From positions 1 to 64,000 of IMG/VR virus record IMGVR_UViG_3300025789_000031: a stretch of 64,000 nt of DNA. One strand, written 5' to 3'. The position numbers and the translations under genes are program-made. Every line of letters starts with the position of its first letter. The first letter of the stretch is position 1. Positions 37,313 to 47,219 of this stretch are shown piece by piece. Source of the stretch: a virus. The notes beneath the pieces are model-generated. The model was not told the origin of the DNA, did no database searches, and was given only the letters and a program-made list of their open reading frames with translations.

Positions 37313-39400
37313 TTATGATGTTGGTAGTCCTAAAACGGCTGCAAGAACTTGATTGTACGAACTGGTTAATGGTCCACCTGCTGATCCATAATCTCTCCAA
37401 ACTACCATTCCGGCCATTCCTCTTTGCATGTAATTGTTGATGATCGCACATTCTGATGGGGTGAATTGTCCCGGATTTTTGAAAGTTATATTTTTATGTT
37501 CATAAGTTGGAAATCCAATTCCCACGGTCATCAGAATATTTGCATAATTTATTGGATTATTTTCGGTACCGGATGGTCCTTTTGTTATTAATGCCAATTG
37601 GTTATCTAAGGACTGAGTTATATTCTGTTCAGCATTACCTTTCCATGCAACAAGGCATAACTTTAAATTCGGAGTATTGTTCAGTTCCAATAAAATGTCA
37701 CTGACTGTTCCATATGAGTATCCTGTATTTTGTGCACCACTGCCATTCCATGCATTTGGGTACGCAACAAACTCTAAACCGACACTAGCACAAAGTGCCG
37801 CATATAATTGAAGTTGTTGTAACAAATCACTGGAACTTCTTCCATCCTGTGCCTCAGAATCTAATATAACTCCGGTTGCCACATTAGAGTCAATTAATCG
37901 TGCAGAAGAAAGTATAATCTGATCAATGCCAACATAATATGGCCCACCCAATACCCCAGTCAAGTAGGTAGGAAATACTGTGTTTATATTATCATATGCA
38001 TCCTGAAAAAACATAACAGAACTATCAGGTATTCCAGCATTATTGGCAACATCTAAATATCCATACTGCATTGGGTCTGTGCTATCACTATGTGCTGGAA
38101 ATCCTAAAGTATATCTCAGTAACGTCTCAGTTGCCGCATTGGCAGTTTCTAAACTGCTATACTGCATTCTACATTGTAGCATAGGGCTTCCAGATACAGT
38201 TGGATCATTGCGCACGAGAGTATACGATGTTGTTGTTCCTGCGAGATAGTCAGGTGCCAAATTGTTAGGACGAGTATTATAGGGTGCTGATGCCAATGCT
38301 CTCATCTGCCAAATCCAATGATGACCGCCTATTGTAGTTTCTGAAGTTACAGAAGGCTGTAAACTTGCCACTACCTGTGTTCCAGAATCTGATTCCGGAT
38401 AATATGCATATCCCGGATTGGTTGGTGGGTTGTTGATCTGATTAGTTTGGTTGTCAACAACCGGGGGTGGAATATTCTGATATACACGAAAATCAGGGCC
38501 GTTAATTGTGCGTACTTGTGTTATGCTATTTGGAGAAAAATAAGCAGGAAATGTGGGAGCATCAATAGGATAATCATTATTAATAGTCCCACATGCGCTC
38601 AAATAAGCCAAGCATGCCCCATACAATGAATCCAGTTGTGCTTGCGTTAATCCGCCACCGAACCCAAATAATGGACATTGAATGCTAGAAAACCCTTCCT
38701 GTACATATGGTTGATTTACGTTTAAATTAAACATTGTTAACTGATTTACGTAAGGTACACCTACCGCAGTGCTAGGAAAACTTACTGCACCGCCAGAGTT
38801 ATATCCAATAACATTGTTAAAATCATTATTTCGGCTCCAAGCAAAAAACCCACCTTGGGAGGCTGCACCAACAGTCATATTGACAGCATAAGTACTATTT
38901 GCATAGAACGAAAATGTGTTTTTATTGTGGCAACAGATTGCCGCTCTAGTCAAAGGATTATTGCTCTGACATCCCATGTCATAAGTGGTGCTGGAGTAAT
39001 TTTGTGACAATGACCACATAAACATAGATGCACTGGAAAGAGTATATTTAGTAGTATCCGTAAATAAATTACAGTTAGTATTCAATTTCACATTTGTGCC
39101 ATTTCCCTGAAATCCCACATTAGGAAGAAATCCGGAAACGCCGTATGGTATATATAAATCAAATTGTGGCTGTATTAAATTATAAGGCGTTGTTCCATAA
39201 TCATTTTGGTTTAATAGATATAATGCCTCTAGCTGCTGCCATACACCAGATGATTTTAATTCAGAAATTAAATTATCAGTATATGTTACATAATTATATG
39301 GTGGTTTAACTGCACATCGGGAATACCAAGTTACTGTTTCTGGTTGTAATATGCCTTGAGGTAACCCCTGCTGTAAAGATGTTCCTGTGTATAAACCCAT
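37313..39400 (-). CDS. Large virion protein with TIM-barrel-like C-terminus, 695 aa
   Basis: The start MGLYTGTSLQQGLP follows the stop of the upstream gene by one base and has GGGG upstream. The N-terminal half is Gly/Asn-rich. The C-terminal 300 residues (VGIDQIILSSARL, ILDSEAQDGRSSSDLLQQLQ, FVAYPNAWNG, MTVGIGFPTYEH) read like a glycoside-hydrolase-type barrel, perhaps a polysaccharide-degrading tail protein. Catalytic residues were not assigned. Confidence 0.78.
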   Translation of the reverse strand: MGLYTGTSLQQGLPQGILQPETVTWYSRCAVKPPYNYVTYTDNLISELKSSGVWQQLEALYLLNQNDYGTTPYNLIQPQFDLYIPYGVSGFLPNVGFQGNGTNVKLNTNCNLFTDTTKYTLSSASMFMWSLSQNYSSTTYDMGCQSNNPLTRAAICCHNKNTFSFYANSTYAVNMTVGAASQGGFFAWSRNNDFNNVIGYNSGGAVSFPSTAVGVPYVNQLTMFNLNVNQPYVQEGFSSIQCPLFGFGGGLTQAQLDSLYGACLAYLSACGTINNDYPIDAPTFPAYFSPNSITQVRTINGPDFRVYQNIPPPVVDNQTNQINNPPTNPGYAYYPESDSGTQVVASLQPSVTSETTIGGHHWIWQMRALASAPYNTRPNNLAPDYLAGTTTSYTLVRNDPTVSGSPMLQCRMQYSSLETANAATETLLRYTLGFPAHSDSTDPMQYGYLDVANNAGIPDSSVMFFQDAYDNINTVFPTYLTGVLGGPYYVGIDQIILSSARLIDSNVATGVILDSEAQDGRSSSDLLQQLQLYAALCASVGLEFVAYPNAWNGSGAQNTGYSYGTVSDILLELNNTPNLKLCLVAWKGNAEQNITQSLDNQLALITKGPSGTENNPINYANILMTVGIGFPTYEHKNITFKNPGQFTPSECAIINNYMQRGMAGMVVWRDYGSAGGPLTSSYNQVLAAVLGLPTS

Positions 39401-39401
39401 C

Positions 39402-41498
39402 TTAATATCCCCAATATAATCCTGAATCTTCCCATCCCATTGTCCAACATGACAGTGTTCCACCACCAATTCCGGAAACAAACTGAATTTGTCCGCTTGT
39501 GTTGGTAAGTAAATATCTTGATAATGAGGTTGCAGAAGTTGCTATATCAAATCCAGCAGTTCCAGTAACATTAAACGATCCCGCAGGAGCACAAGTTTCA
39601 TCTGTTGATGCCACGGTTGTATAATATGCCGATCCATTGAATCTGCTTATAGGCTTAACTCTGATACCGGTAGGAACACTTAATGTTAGTAGTTGCGGAA
39701 CAGTTGATGTAATTACTTGGTTTGCATCATGTGCTGCGTTAGTTAAATAAAATATATTTCCGACACGGTGAGTAAAATTAACAAATTGTGTGCTGGCATT
39801 TACTGGAATTGATGCAATTCTTATATAATATCCACCAATATAACTACTTGGTAGAGTTGGGGAAGACGCCGATATAGACCCAATATAATCGCCTCCAGTT
39901 CCATCACTCTTACAGATAGCATAAATGTGATAGGTTCTGGAAGAACCAACTGTTCCGGTATCCAATAGCCCACCATTAGAACCTGCTGTCCAACTTGATG
40001 CGATTGATTTATTGGTTATAGCACCCGCTACAATTGTAAATGATCCTGTGCTATCTGGCATGGTATATGCAGTAAAACTAAGTGCTGGTGAAGATGTCGC
40101 ATAATTACTAATTGTTCCCGGTCTCGGAGCACTTGCCCCACCTGCAGGTCCTCTTGACCCAGTTGCACCCGTAACACCAGAAAATGTAACATTAGCACCA
40201 GAATTCAACTGAGTCCCGGTTGCAGTTGCAACGTTTACGGATAATGAGGTTGTTCCCCCACCAGAAGTAATTCTTCCCTGAATTGAATTTCCACTATCAG
40301 TTGCAAATACATATGAACCGTTTGGAAATGCGGTTCCGTTAGATACTGGCAATACAGTTGTGCTGGCAATGGTAGCATTAGCTGTGGTGGTAGTGGCACC
40401 TGGCCCTATAGGACCTGCTCCACCTTTTATGTTTGCAATCTGGTTCCAATAATCATTATCACTGTTCTGTGTCCACTGAAACACATTTGAGGTTGTGGTA
40501 TTAAGATACAAGTCCCCATAATTTCCATAATATGGTGTGGTAGGATTGGAACTGCCAGTTGTCCATATGGTGCCGGGTGTTCCTGTTGGAATTAAATACG
40601 TTCCACTAAAAGCCGTTACGGCATATGGCGATAAATTAATTACTTCAAGTACGCCGGAAGATGGGTTACTAAGAATTTTTACCAAGAGATTTAAACCACC
40701 ATCAACAACAATACCATAACTTCCAGCAGGAAACTGACTAGAATTGGCAACATTCATTGTTGATATGTTATAAAAGTAGCCAGAAGACCACGTGGAAGTC
40801 AATGTAGTATATGCATTAATTCCCGGAACACCAGCAACTATAATTGATGAATTTACTGCCGCTATTTGTCCATATGTATTATTAGAATATAAATTTTGGA
40901 GGGTTAAGGTATTGGTTCCACCACCAGCAGTAATTAATCCATACATTGGTGGGGAACTATTTAATAACACACATGTTCCATTTGTATACTGACTGCCATT
41001 TGCAACAACCACATTTGCGGTATTATTCAATACTGGAACGGTAAATGATGATGTCAATGTTGTAGCGCCGGGTGGAGATAAATTCACCCCATTACTGACG
41101 CGAACTACAGCAAGAGTATTACTTAATACCGCAATTGAAACAATGTCCACTGCTCCAGTTATTGAACTTAAAGAAGAGCCGGGTGGAACCGTATAATAGG
41201 TATCAAACACGAGATTATACCCGCCGCCTTGAGTTATGAATAAGTCAATTTGCACGCCCGGTGTAAAAGATGAACCCCAATTTGGAAGGGTAATATTACC
41301 ACTTGTAGTAAGTTCATATCTTCCATTAGTAGTGAATGAAATTGCACTCAATAGACCACTAACTGTGCCAAGATTAATCGGAGTTATAGTTCCGAGAGCG
41401 TTTTGTGCGATAGTGGCAGAAGTATTAGCACTCGTGTTTGCAGAAATTGCCAGTTGTTCTGCCGCAACTGCCAGTGATTGGGCAATAATATCTGACAT
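39402..41498 (-). CDS. Tail-fibre-type protein with collagen-like segments, 698 aa
   Basis: An Ala/Ser/Thr-rich helical N-terminus is followed by beta-repeat shaft sequence. Two short G-x-y tracts (GAGPIGPG and GVTGATGSRGPAGG) are typical of phage fibres. The C-terminal domain from about residue 480 is globular and would be the receptor-binding end. Confidence 0.82.
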   Translation of the reverse strand: MSDIIAQSLAVAAEQLAISANTSANTSATIAQNALGTITPINLGTVSGLLSAISFTTNGRYELTTSGNITLPNWGSSFTPGVQIDLFITQGGGYNLVFDTYYTVPPGSSLSSITGAVDIVSIAVLSNTLAVVRVSNGVNLSPPGATTLTSSFTVPVLNNTANVVVANGSQYTNGTCVLLNSSPPMYGLITAGGGTNTLTLQNLYSNNTYGQIAAVNSSIIVAGVPGINAYTTLTSTWSSGYFYNISTMNVANSSQFPAGSYGIVVDGGLNLLVKILSNPSSGVLEVINLSPYAVTAFSGTYLIPTGTPGTIWTTGSSNPTTPYYGNYGDLYLNTTTSNVFQWTQNSDNDYWNQIANIKGGAGPIGPGATTTTANATIASTTVLPVSNGTAFPNGSYVFATDSGNSIQGRITSGGGTTSLSVNVATATGTQLNSGANVTFSGVTGATGSRGPAGGASAPRPGTISNYATSSPALSFTAYTMPDSTGSFTIVAGAITNKSIASSWTAGSNGGLLDTGTVGSSRTYHIYAICKSDGTGGDYIGSISASSPTLPSSYIGGYYIRIASIPVNASTQFVNFTHRVGNIFYLTNAAHDANQVITSTVPQLLTLSVPTGIRVKPISRFNGSAYYTTVASTDETCAPAGSFNVTGTAGFDIATSATSLSRYLLTNTSGQIQFVSGIGGGTLSCWTMGWEDSGLYWGY

Positions 41499-42052
41499 TA
41501 TTGACCTCCAGCAATGAAAAATGTTCCAGTTGAACCACCGGTCAATTGAACAAATTGACGACCAGAAAGAGAAAACGTGCCAGTAGTGCTGATTGTATTC
41601 GTAGTAGTGATTCCTGATGAATTGTTAACCACTACAGTTTGTGGAATAAAGTCTGAATTATTGTCTGGGCTTACAGTAATCTGATATGGAGTAGCAGGAG
41701 CAACGGTGCAAGTAATAATTACAGTTGAATATTTTCGCATGTCATATGCGGTGATCCCATTCCACGATAAAGGCGCTAAGTAATACGGAGTAACTATTCC
41801 AATATTGTTTGTTCCAGCGCCTAATACTGGATTGTTTGTTACAGAAACATTTGGTGTTCCTGTTATAGTTACACTTAAAGTTGATGCGAGTCTGGAATAG
41901 ATTCCAGAAAGGAATCCTAAAATTCCAGAACCACCAGAAGGAGGTGAAATTCCGGTTCCGCCCGTTCCGAGTCCTGAAGCAATCGCAGCAAGATTTCCGC
42001 CACTTTCCTGTGCAGCATTTGTTGGAAGATTAGGTGTTTCAATATATGCCAT
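41498..42052 (-). CDS. Structural protein, fibre cluster, 184 aa
   Basis: Overlaps the next gene by one base. Gly-rich N-terminal third (SGLGTGGTGISPPSGG), then a beta-sandwich-like part with many V/T/N strands. Probably a fibre or baseplate-associated protein. Confidence 0.78.
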   Translation of the reverse strand: MAYIETPNLPTNAAQESGGNLAAIASGLGTGGTGISPPSGGSGILGFLSGIYSRLASTLSVTITGTPNVSVTNNPVLGAGTNNIGIVTPYYLAPLSWNGITAYDMRKYSTVIITCTVAPATPYQITVSPDNNSDFIPQTVVVNNSSGITTTNTISTTGTFSLSGRQFVQLTGGSTGTFFIAGGQ

Positions 42053-42066
42053 TTAATTAGTTCCTA

Positions 42067-42846
42067 TTAAAAAATAACCCATGATGTGCCAGTGGACAAA
42101 AATCCAAACAAACTATTTTTGTTAGTAAAAATAACATTAGCATATCCATTTATTAAGTCTGTTCCGGATGGTAATACAGTTACCGTAACACCAGTTCCAT
42201 TATTTTGTATTTGAATGGGCACACCTACCATAGTGCTTGCTGATGGTAGAAAAATAGTTGATGTGCTATTTACCATTATTAAATTATCAGTAGGAGTGAC
42301 AGTAGTATTGCCAATAATAGTTCTAACAGCAAGTGATGGAGCCTGTGCTCTTGGTAATGATCCGGAAGTGACATTACTTGCATTAATTGAACTAATATTA
42401 TAACCGTTTCCGATTAGGTTAGTCGCTAAAACATTTCCAGTTATTGTAAGATTTCCGGTTGATTGGTTAAACGTAAAATTTGGAGACCCTCCAAATAATC
42501 CAGCATTATTAAATTGAACCTGTGCATTGGAACCACCGGGTATACCGTTGCCACTACCACCCCCAGTTGAGGAAATAGTAACATTTCCGTTTGATTGGTC
42601 AATGGTAATATTGGTTCCAGCAATAATATTTGTGACACCCGTATTCGTTATTGTTGCAATTCCAGTGGTTGTATTGGAGGTAACGTTAATGCCGTTACCA
42701 GAAACAAATCCAGTAGAAGAGAACGAACATGCAAACAGAGTGTTAAAATTTTGCTGCGTTTTTGTAAATGCAGTGTATAATGAGTCGCTTCCAGCAGACT
42801 CATTTGGCAAGCCAATGTTGATGTTTTGTTGTCCGGATATACTCAT
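42067..42846 (-). CDS. Structural protein, fibre cluster, 259 aa
   Basis: Same style as the gene at 35969, sharing PGGSNAQVQFNNAGLFGGSP and related repeats. A minus-strand ATAAATAC box, a weak CTTAT/ATAAG hairpin and AAGGA precede the ATG. Likely fibre or trimeric spike. Confidence 0.82.
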   Translation of the reverse strand: MSISGQQNINIGLPNESAGSDSLYTAFTKTQQNFNTLFACSFSSTGFVSGNGINVTSNTTTGIATITNTGVTNIIAGTNITIDQSNGNVTISSTGGGSGNGIPGGSNAQVQFNNAGLFGGSPNFTFNQSTGNLTITGNVLATNLIGNGYNISSINASNVTSGSLPRAQAPSLAVRTIIGNTTVTPTDNLIMVNSTSTIFLPSASTMVGVPIQIQNNGTGVTVTVLPSGTDLINGYANVIFTNKNSLFGFLSTGTSWVIF

Positions 42847-42879
42847 CTTTAGTCCTTATGATGTATTTATCAATAAGAA

Positions 42880-44604
42880 TTAGGATTTATTGATCGCATT
42901 CCATTTTTCAGCCATGGCATTAACAAACTCTGCGATATTAGACAATTTGTGTTGCTTCATATAATTGATTATCTTGATTGCATTTTTTCTGTCAGGTCCG
43001 GAACTTGGTTTTCTGGCGTTGGATAAATCATTTGCCAATCCTTGCGTCGTTTCTTTTTGGTAGTAATTGCTATCAAGATTACGAATAATATCTTTGGCTT
43101 TTGAACTTAGCTGAGACCGATCTGTAACCTGCATTACTTCAAGCCAAGGAATAAGCCAACCACGGTGTCTACTGAATGATCTACTAAACGATTGTTGTCC
43201 AGTAAGTGCGTTAACTTGAGATGTTTTGGATGTATCAAGATTTCTCCAAGCAGATAGATCATTATAATAGTAAGCGGGAATATTACGCTTTTTTGCTTCT
43301 AATAGAGTTTTTCTTGCATGTGCCTTAGTATTTGGTTCTGCATCATCATTGATAAACACATGAATAGCAGTAACGCCATTAATAGGAATAGATGGTTCTT
43401 TGCTAAACAACCTATCTTCTGCCTCATGTCTTCTATGATGAGATTTTGCTGGATCGCGGTTTTGCCAATAGTCTACTGGCTTTGATGGATATTTGCTGTT
43501 ATAATAATTACCATCTAACACAAACATAACAGCAGATGAACCAACGTAATCATGATATCCACCTTTTGAAGTTCGGGTAGTGCTTAAAAAGTAGTGATAT
43601 CCTTTTGGCATATATTGTTGTTCAATGCTGCCCAATGCACTGCTCAGTTCAAAGTTTCCAGTTGCAAGAATATTTGAAGCAGCATATATGTTGGTATAGT
43701 GATATACGATTCTGCTTAGACTCTCATCAAGTTGCTGTGTATTTTCAGTATCCTTAGTGATGAGATATCGTTCACCGACTTCCTTCATGCTATAGCCGGG
43801 TATCGCCGCGAGTTTTTTCCATACCTCCTGCATCGCCTCAGATTGTATTTTATCTGACATGAGATTATATTGACTTAATAGCATCTTATAAAATGCCATA
43901 GCAAGCCCCTGTCTTCTATATTCAGAATTTAAATAAAACATAGTAACGGTTCTATATTCTGGGGCATGTTTTTTGGATACCATTACCAACCCAACTGGCT
44001 TATCACCATCCATAAAGAAATATGCATCACTATACCCAAATGGACCAACCAAAAGATTTAAATTTCCCAACGATCCCGCTTCACTAAGTTTTCCAGCATC
44101 ACTGAGCGACTTGAATTTATTTTGCATTTGTTCTTGCCAAAACTTGTCATCATCTTTACTGTGGGAAATTGTCTGCACTTCATTAACGGGTTCCCAGTGC
44201 ATATTTTTGGATTTACCGATGTGATGGAATCCGTGTTTTTTGTAAAACTTGATCAGCTTGGCTTGTGATACTGCACCTTTATCCCAAGGGAACAGCGTAA
44301 GTGTAATATCATCTTGTTGTGCTAAATTCTGCAATATCTTCATCGCCTTTGAGCCCGCGCCAGAACGCAGCGGAGTTGCCTGAATCCATTTTAGTTCTAC
44401 TTTGTTTCCCTGTTTAGGGGTAAGTTCAAACTGCACAATCTGCATGTCATCGCCCTTACCAAAAGTCATCAGACGATTACTACGACTGAGGGGACTTTCA
44501 GGAAACTTTTCATAGACCTTAACAACCCATTCTTTAGTCTTCTCTGAAGGCCCAAAGCCACTGAGTTTGATTGACTCTTCGGTTATGAATTCTGCTGCCC
44601 TCAA
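42880..44604 (-). CDS. Internal polyprotein: CTS, two GNAT-like and one ADP-ribosyltransferase-like domain, 574 aa
   Basis: The N-terminus MRAAEFITEE resembles the T4 internal-protein targeting peptide. GNAT-like domain 1 (about 70-150: LRSGAGSKAMKIL, KLIKFYKKHGFHHIGKS) and domain 2 (about 185-285: MVSKKHAPEYRTVTMFYLN, YRRQGLAMAFYKML) are followed after QQLDESL by RIVYHYTNIYAASNILATG, like the start of ADP-ribosyltransferase folds. T4 Alt is an injected ADP-ribosyltransferase with such a peptide. Start is TTG, overlapping the upstream TGA. Confidence 0.75.
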   Translation of the reverse strand: MRAAEFITEESIKLSGFGPSEKTKEWVVKVYEKFPESPLSRSNRLMTFGKGDDMQIVQFELTPKQGNKVELKWIQATPLRSGAGSKAMKILQNLAQQDDITLTLFPWDKGAVSQAKLIKFYKKHGFHHIGKSKNMHWEPVNEVQTISHSKDDDKFWQEQMQNKFKSLSDAGKLSEAGSLGNLNLLVGPFGYSDAYFFMDGDKPVGLVMVSKKHAPEYRTVTMFYLNSEYRRQGLAMAFYKMLLSQYNLMSDKIQSEAMQEVWKKLAAIPGYSMKEVGERYLITKDTENTQQLDESLSRIVYHYTNIYAASNILATGNFELSSALGSIEQQYMPKGYHYFLSTTRTSKGGYHDYVGSSAVMFVLDGNYYNSKYPSKPVDYWQNRDPAKSHHRRHEAEDRLFSKEPSIPINGVTAIHVFINDDAEPNTKAHARKTLLEAKKRNIPAYYYNDLSAWRNLDTSKTSQVNALTGQQSFSRSFSRHRGWLIPWLEVMQVTDRSQLSSKAKDIIRNLDSNYYQKETTQGLANDLSNARKPSSGPDRKNAIKIINYMKQHKLSNIAEFVNAMAEKWNAINKS

Positions 44605-45011
44605 CGTTTGTATCCCTTGAACGGTCTGATGGGAGAGACATATTCAACATCCGATTCTTCTTGACTGACCGGAGTGCTTACTGATTTCTTACCTTTTAAG
44701 TGAACTAACTTTAGTGCTTTGTCTATTACTGCACCAATATCGGGATCAAAAGAGGATACTACTTCATGTTCGCCCCATTCACTTTCTGCTTCAAATGGTT
44801 CTTGATATTTGAGATTTTGAACCCCATCTTCTCTGCCACCATCTCCTCTGACAGCAGCAATACTTAAACCAAATCTATAAATTTTATAGAAATCTTGGTT
44901 AGTTAACTCGGGGATAATATAAGTATGCGGAAGTGGACGCCTTGCCAACTGTAAACCATTTTCTCTATCATCTGGATCAAATGATTCAGTTATGAATTCG
45001 TGTGCTCTCAC
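44601..45011 (-). CDS. Conserved phage protein with CTS-like N-terminus, 136 aa
   Basis: Starts MRAHEFITES at a GTG with AAAGGA upstream and a minus-strand AATAAATAC box about 25 bases before. The body (LARRPLPHTYIIPELTNQDF, RFGLSIAAVRG, VSSFDPDIGAVIDKALK, SPIRPFKGYKR) is a recurrent protein of T4-like marine and soil phages; function unknown. The peptide suggests head packaging. Confidence 0.82.
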   Translation of the reverse strand: MRAHEFITESFDPDDRENGLQLARRPLPHTYIIPELTNQDFYKIYRFGLSIAAVRGDGGREDGVQNLKYQEPFEAESEWGEHEVVSSFDPDIGAVIDKALKLVHLKGKKSVSTPVSQEESDVEYVSPIRPFKGYKR

Positions 45012-45044
45012 TATTTTTCCTTTATCTGTTGTATTTATTCCACA

Positions 45045-46382
45045 TCACATCACAAAAATTTTGCCAACAGAATTTGACAAGACATCATCAAACATATATT
45101 CCATATCCCTCGCCAATACTGAAGTAGCCTCTGTCCTATCGCTATCGTCACGATATTCTGGCTTAAGATTTAGATATTTGCTTGGATTCCCCCAATTTTG
45201 GCGACCGTATCCCAAATTAGTTGGTAGTGGATTAAGTGTTACTTGTCCGGTCCCTAAATACTGAGCAAACAATTCATACAGGAATTCATATGGACGACGA
45301 ATTTGGCCAGTCCGACTGCTACGTTGAGTGCCAATTGCGTTAAACAAGGCATTATATTCTGGTGTCATGTCCCACTTAACTGCTGAGCGGTTTGCAAAAT
45401 CAAGATTTTTGTTACGAAGTTTTCCATAATATTGTTCAAGCATGTTATTAACGGAACTAAAGAAGTGCTTTTCCGCTTCAGTCCAAACGTTCCAGTTTCT
45501 ATTATTTCTGCTTCCTGCCTGAACAGCATGCCCGAATCTATGTGCCATAATCCATGGTGTCATCATTACTTTCGCATCACCACTGTTACCTACAAACACC
45601 ACAGTGATAGCATCAACACTCCCATCTAAGATTGGTTGCGCTTGGTCGCCAAACATTTTCTTTAGCTGTTCGGGGCTTACTGAGCCAATTTCAGCATATT
45701 TACCAGTTCCGGGAATATTACTAAAGAATAGTCTGAAATCATAAGGAGTTTTCTCAAAAAACTTAACAGCTTTCAATTGATTTTTTGGATGAGGAACTAA
45801 ACGCTTATCAACGCCTCTGAATGGTCCCGGCTTTTCAAAGTCACCTAACGGAGTAAACTGCTGTAACGCCATTTCATCAAGCTCTGGCGATTCTTTAATA
45901 AAGTCATTTTTGTTTTTCAAAAATATTTCTGAAATCCTCATACAAATTTCCCTGATTTTTCTGTTTCCAGTTTCTAACTGTGTAAATTTACGTTGATTTT
46001 TAGTTTGTGTTGGATCAGTGTATCCACAGTATACTTTTTTAACAGGACTCGCATTAATTAGATCAGTGCAACTTTCACTATATCTATCATGCATAGTATC
46101 ATTGCATGGGCTTAATGTGGTAACAATAATGCTACCTTCTGGAACTTTGCCATATTTGGCTTCATATTTATTTAAGGCTTCACGTTCAGCATGAATCCAC
46201 TTGTCATCTGATTTAGTGCTTATGCCAGTGACGATGTTGTTTTTTGGATCAAGGACGGCTGCACCAACAAGACCATCCATCTCGGGATTATCATGGTGTT
46301 CCTCTATGACCATCTCACACAATTTGAGAAGGATTTTGTCCAGCTTTTTGTAGTTGTGGATTTCAAAGTCGGATGCTCTCAT
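45045..46382 (-). CDS. Fusion of cytidine-deaminase-like and HRxGH domains, 445 aa
   Basis: Residues 15-170 are a zinc deaminase: KWIHAEREALNKYEAKYG (HAE) and TLSPCNDTMHDRYSESC (PC..C). After a linker with SPELDEMALQQF comes a second domain with WIMAHRFGHAVQ, a HxxxH arrangement where the usual HExxH Glu is Arg, so protease activity is doubtful. The N-terminus MRASDFEIHNYK is a weaker targeting peptide. LDE in the linker could be a prohead-protease site. Confidence 0.8.
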   Translation of the reverse strand: MRASDFEIHNYKKLDKILLKLCEMVIEEHHDNPEMDGLVGAAVLDPKNNIVTGISTKSDDKWIHAEREALNKYEAKYGKVPEGSIIVTTLSPCNDTMHDRYSESCTDLINASPVKKVYCGYTDPTQTKNQRKFTQLETGNRKIREICMRISEIFLKNKNDFIKESPELDEMALQQFTPLGDFEKPGPFRGVDKRLVPHPKNQLKAVKFFEKTPYDFRLFFSNIPGTGKYAEIGSVSPEQLKKMFGDQAQPILDGSVDAITVVFVGNSGDAKVMMTPWIMAHRFGHAVQAGSRNNRNWNVWTEAEKHFFSSVNNMLEQYYGKLRNKNLDFANRSAVKWDMTPEYNALFNAIGTQRSSRTGQIRRPYEFLYELFAQYLGTGQVTLNPLPTNLGYGRQNWGNPSKYLNLKPEYRDDSDRTEATSVLARDMEYMFDDVLSNSVGKIFVM

Positions 46383-46385
46383 TGT

Positions 46386-46946
46386 TTATGAACTCCAAGA
46401 CTTTCCAAGCCTTGTTGACATCACATTCCAGTTGATAATCTTCCAAAGTTCTTTGAGATATTTCTTCTTATCTGACCCATAATCTAATAAAAATGCGTGT
46501 TCCCACCAGTCAACAAGAAGCAGTATATCGTCTCGGACTTCATGGTTTTTGATTGTTTTAATTTTGCCGTCATAGGCAAGATATACCCAGCCTGACCCCT
46601 GAACCTTCATTGCTTCTTCAAGAAAATCATTTTTGAATTTATCAAAATTACCAAAGTGCTTATTTATAAAGGTATACATTGGTCCATTTGGTTTGTTGTT
46701 TTCTCTGACTTCTCTAAATTGTGGAAACCACATATTATGCAGGAATGCACCAGCATAGTTAAAGTCAGGATCACCTTCACCATCATTGTAGCGTTGTGCA
46801 TATCCTTTTGCTAACTTATTATAGTGAAGATCAAGCGTATCTTTACCCATAACAGGATTAACTTCACGTTCAGTGAAGTTAAGTGGGATGATTTCAATGT
46901 CTTGAGGCTTTGATTTTGCCTCCAAAAGGTTTATTATTTCGCGCAT
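46386..46946 (-). CDS. Fe/Mn superoxide dismutase-like internal protein, 186 aa
   Basis: After the CTS-like MREIINLLEAK, the family's landmarks appear in order: DLHYNKLAKGY (first His), YAGAFLHNMWF (second His), GSGWVYLAYDGK, and LLLVDWWEHAFLLDYG (Asp and third His), then YLKELWKIINW. All four metal ligands are present. A virion-packaged superoxide dismutase could protect injected DNA or proteins. The ATG lies in a hairpin arm with ATAAATAC in the loop. Confidence 0.85.
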   Translation of the reverse strand: MREIINLLEAKSKPQDIEIIPLNFTEREVNPVMGKDTLDLHYNKLAKGYAQRYNDGEGDPDFNYAGAFLHNMWFPQFREVRENNKPNGPMYTFINKHFGNFDKFKNDFLEEAMKVQGSGWVYLAYDGKIKTIKNHEVRDDILLLVDWWEHAFLLDYGSDKKKYLKELWKIINWNVMSTRLGKSWSS

Positions 46947-46967
46947 ACTGTATTTATTCAAGCATGC
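46943..46967 (-). promoter_or_regulatory. Late promoter in start-codon hairpin
   Basis: On the minus strand GCATGC pairs with GTATGC (one G-U), the latter containing the ATG of the gene at 46946; GAATAAATAC fills the loop. Late RNA would start near the ATG. Same design as 18174. Confidence 0.5.
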
Positions 46968-46991
46968 ACAAATGTGTTTTGAAATATATCT

Positions 46992-47207
46992 TTACAGTCT
47001 TCTGACTATTCGTCCTTTTGAAACATCATAGGCGCTGATTTCAATTGATACCTTATCACCCATAAGAATACGAATCTCATGTTGACGCATCTTACCGGCA
47101 AGATATGCTAAAATAGTCATATCATTTTCGAGTTTAACTTTGAAGGTAGTATTTGGCAAAACATCAATGATTTCGCCCTCTACTTTAATTGTGTCTTCTT
47201 TAGACAT
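46992..47207 (-). CDS. infA: Translation initiation factor IF-1, 71 aa
   Basis: Near full-length IF-1: [19 protein letters not shown], then [32 protein letters not shown] and [11 protein letters not shown] follow the bacterial protein in order with its OB-fold motifs. IF-1 binds the ribosomal A site during initiation. It is rare in phages; with the initiator tRNA at 27381 it suggests control of initiation. It lies among late genes. Confidence 0.93.
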   Translation of the reverse strand: MSKEDTIKVEGEIIDVLPNTTFKVKLENDMTILAYLAGKMRQHEIRILMGDKVSIEISAYDVSKGRIVRRL

Positions 47208-47219
47208 ATTAATTCTTAA

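Noticed and set aside
36645-42883. Plus-strand frames of 60-118 codons opposite the fibre genes
   Set aside because: They are low-complexity shadows of the large minus-strand structural genes and lack ribosome-binding sites.
45045-46382. HExxH metalloprotease call for the C-terminal domain of the deaminase fusion
   Set aside because: The motif reads HRFGH: the catalytic Glu is replaced by Arg, so only the fold, not the activity, can be suggested.
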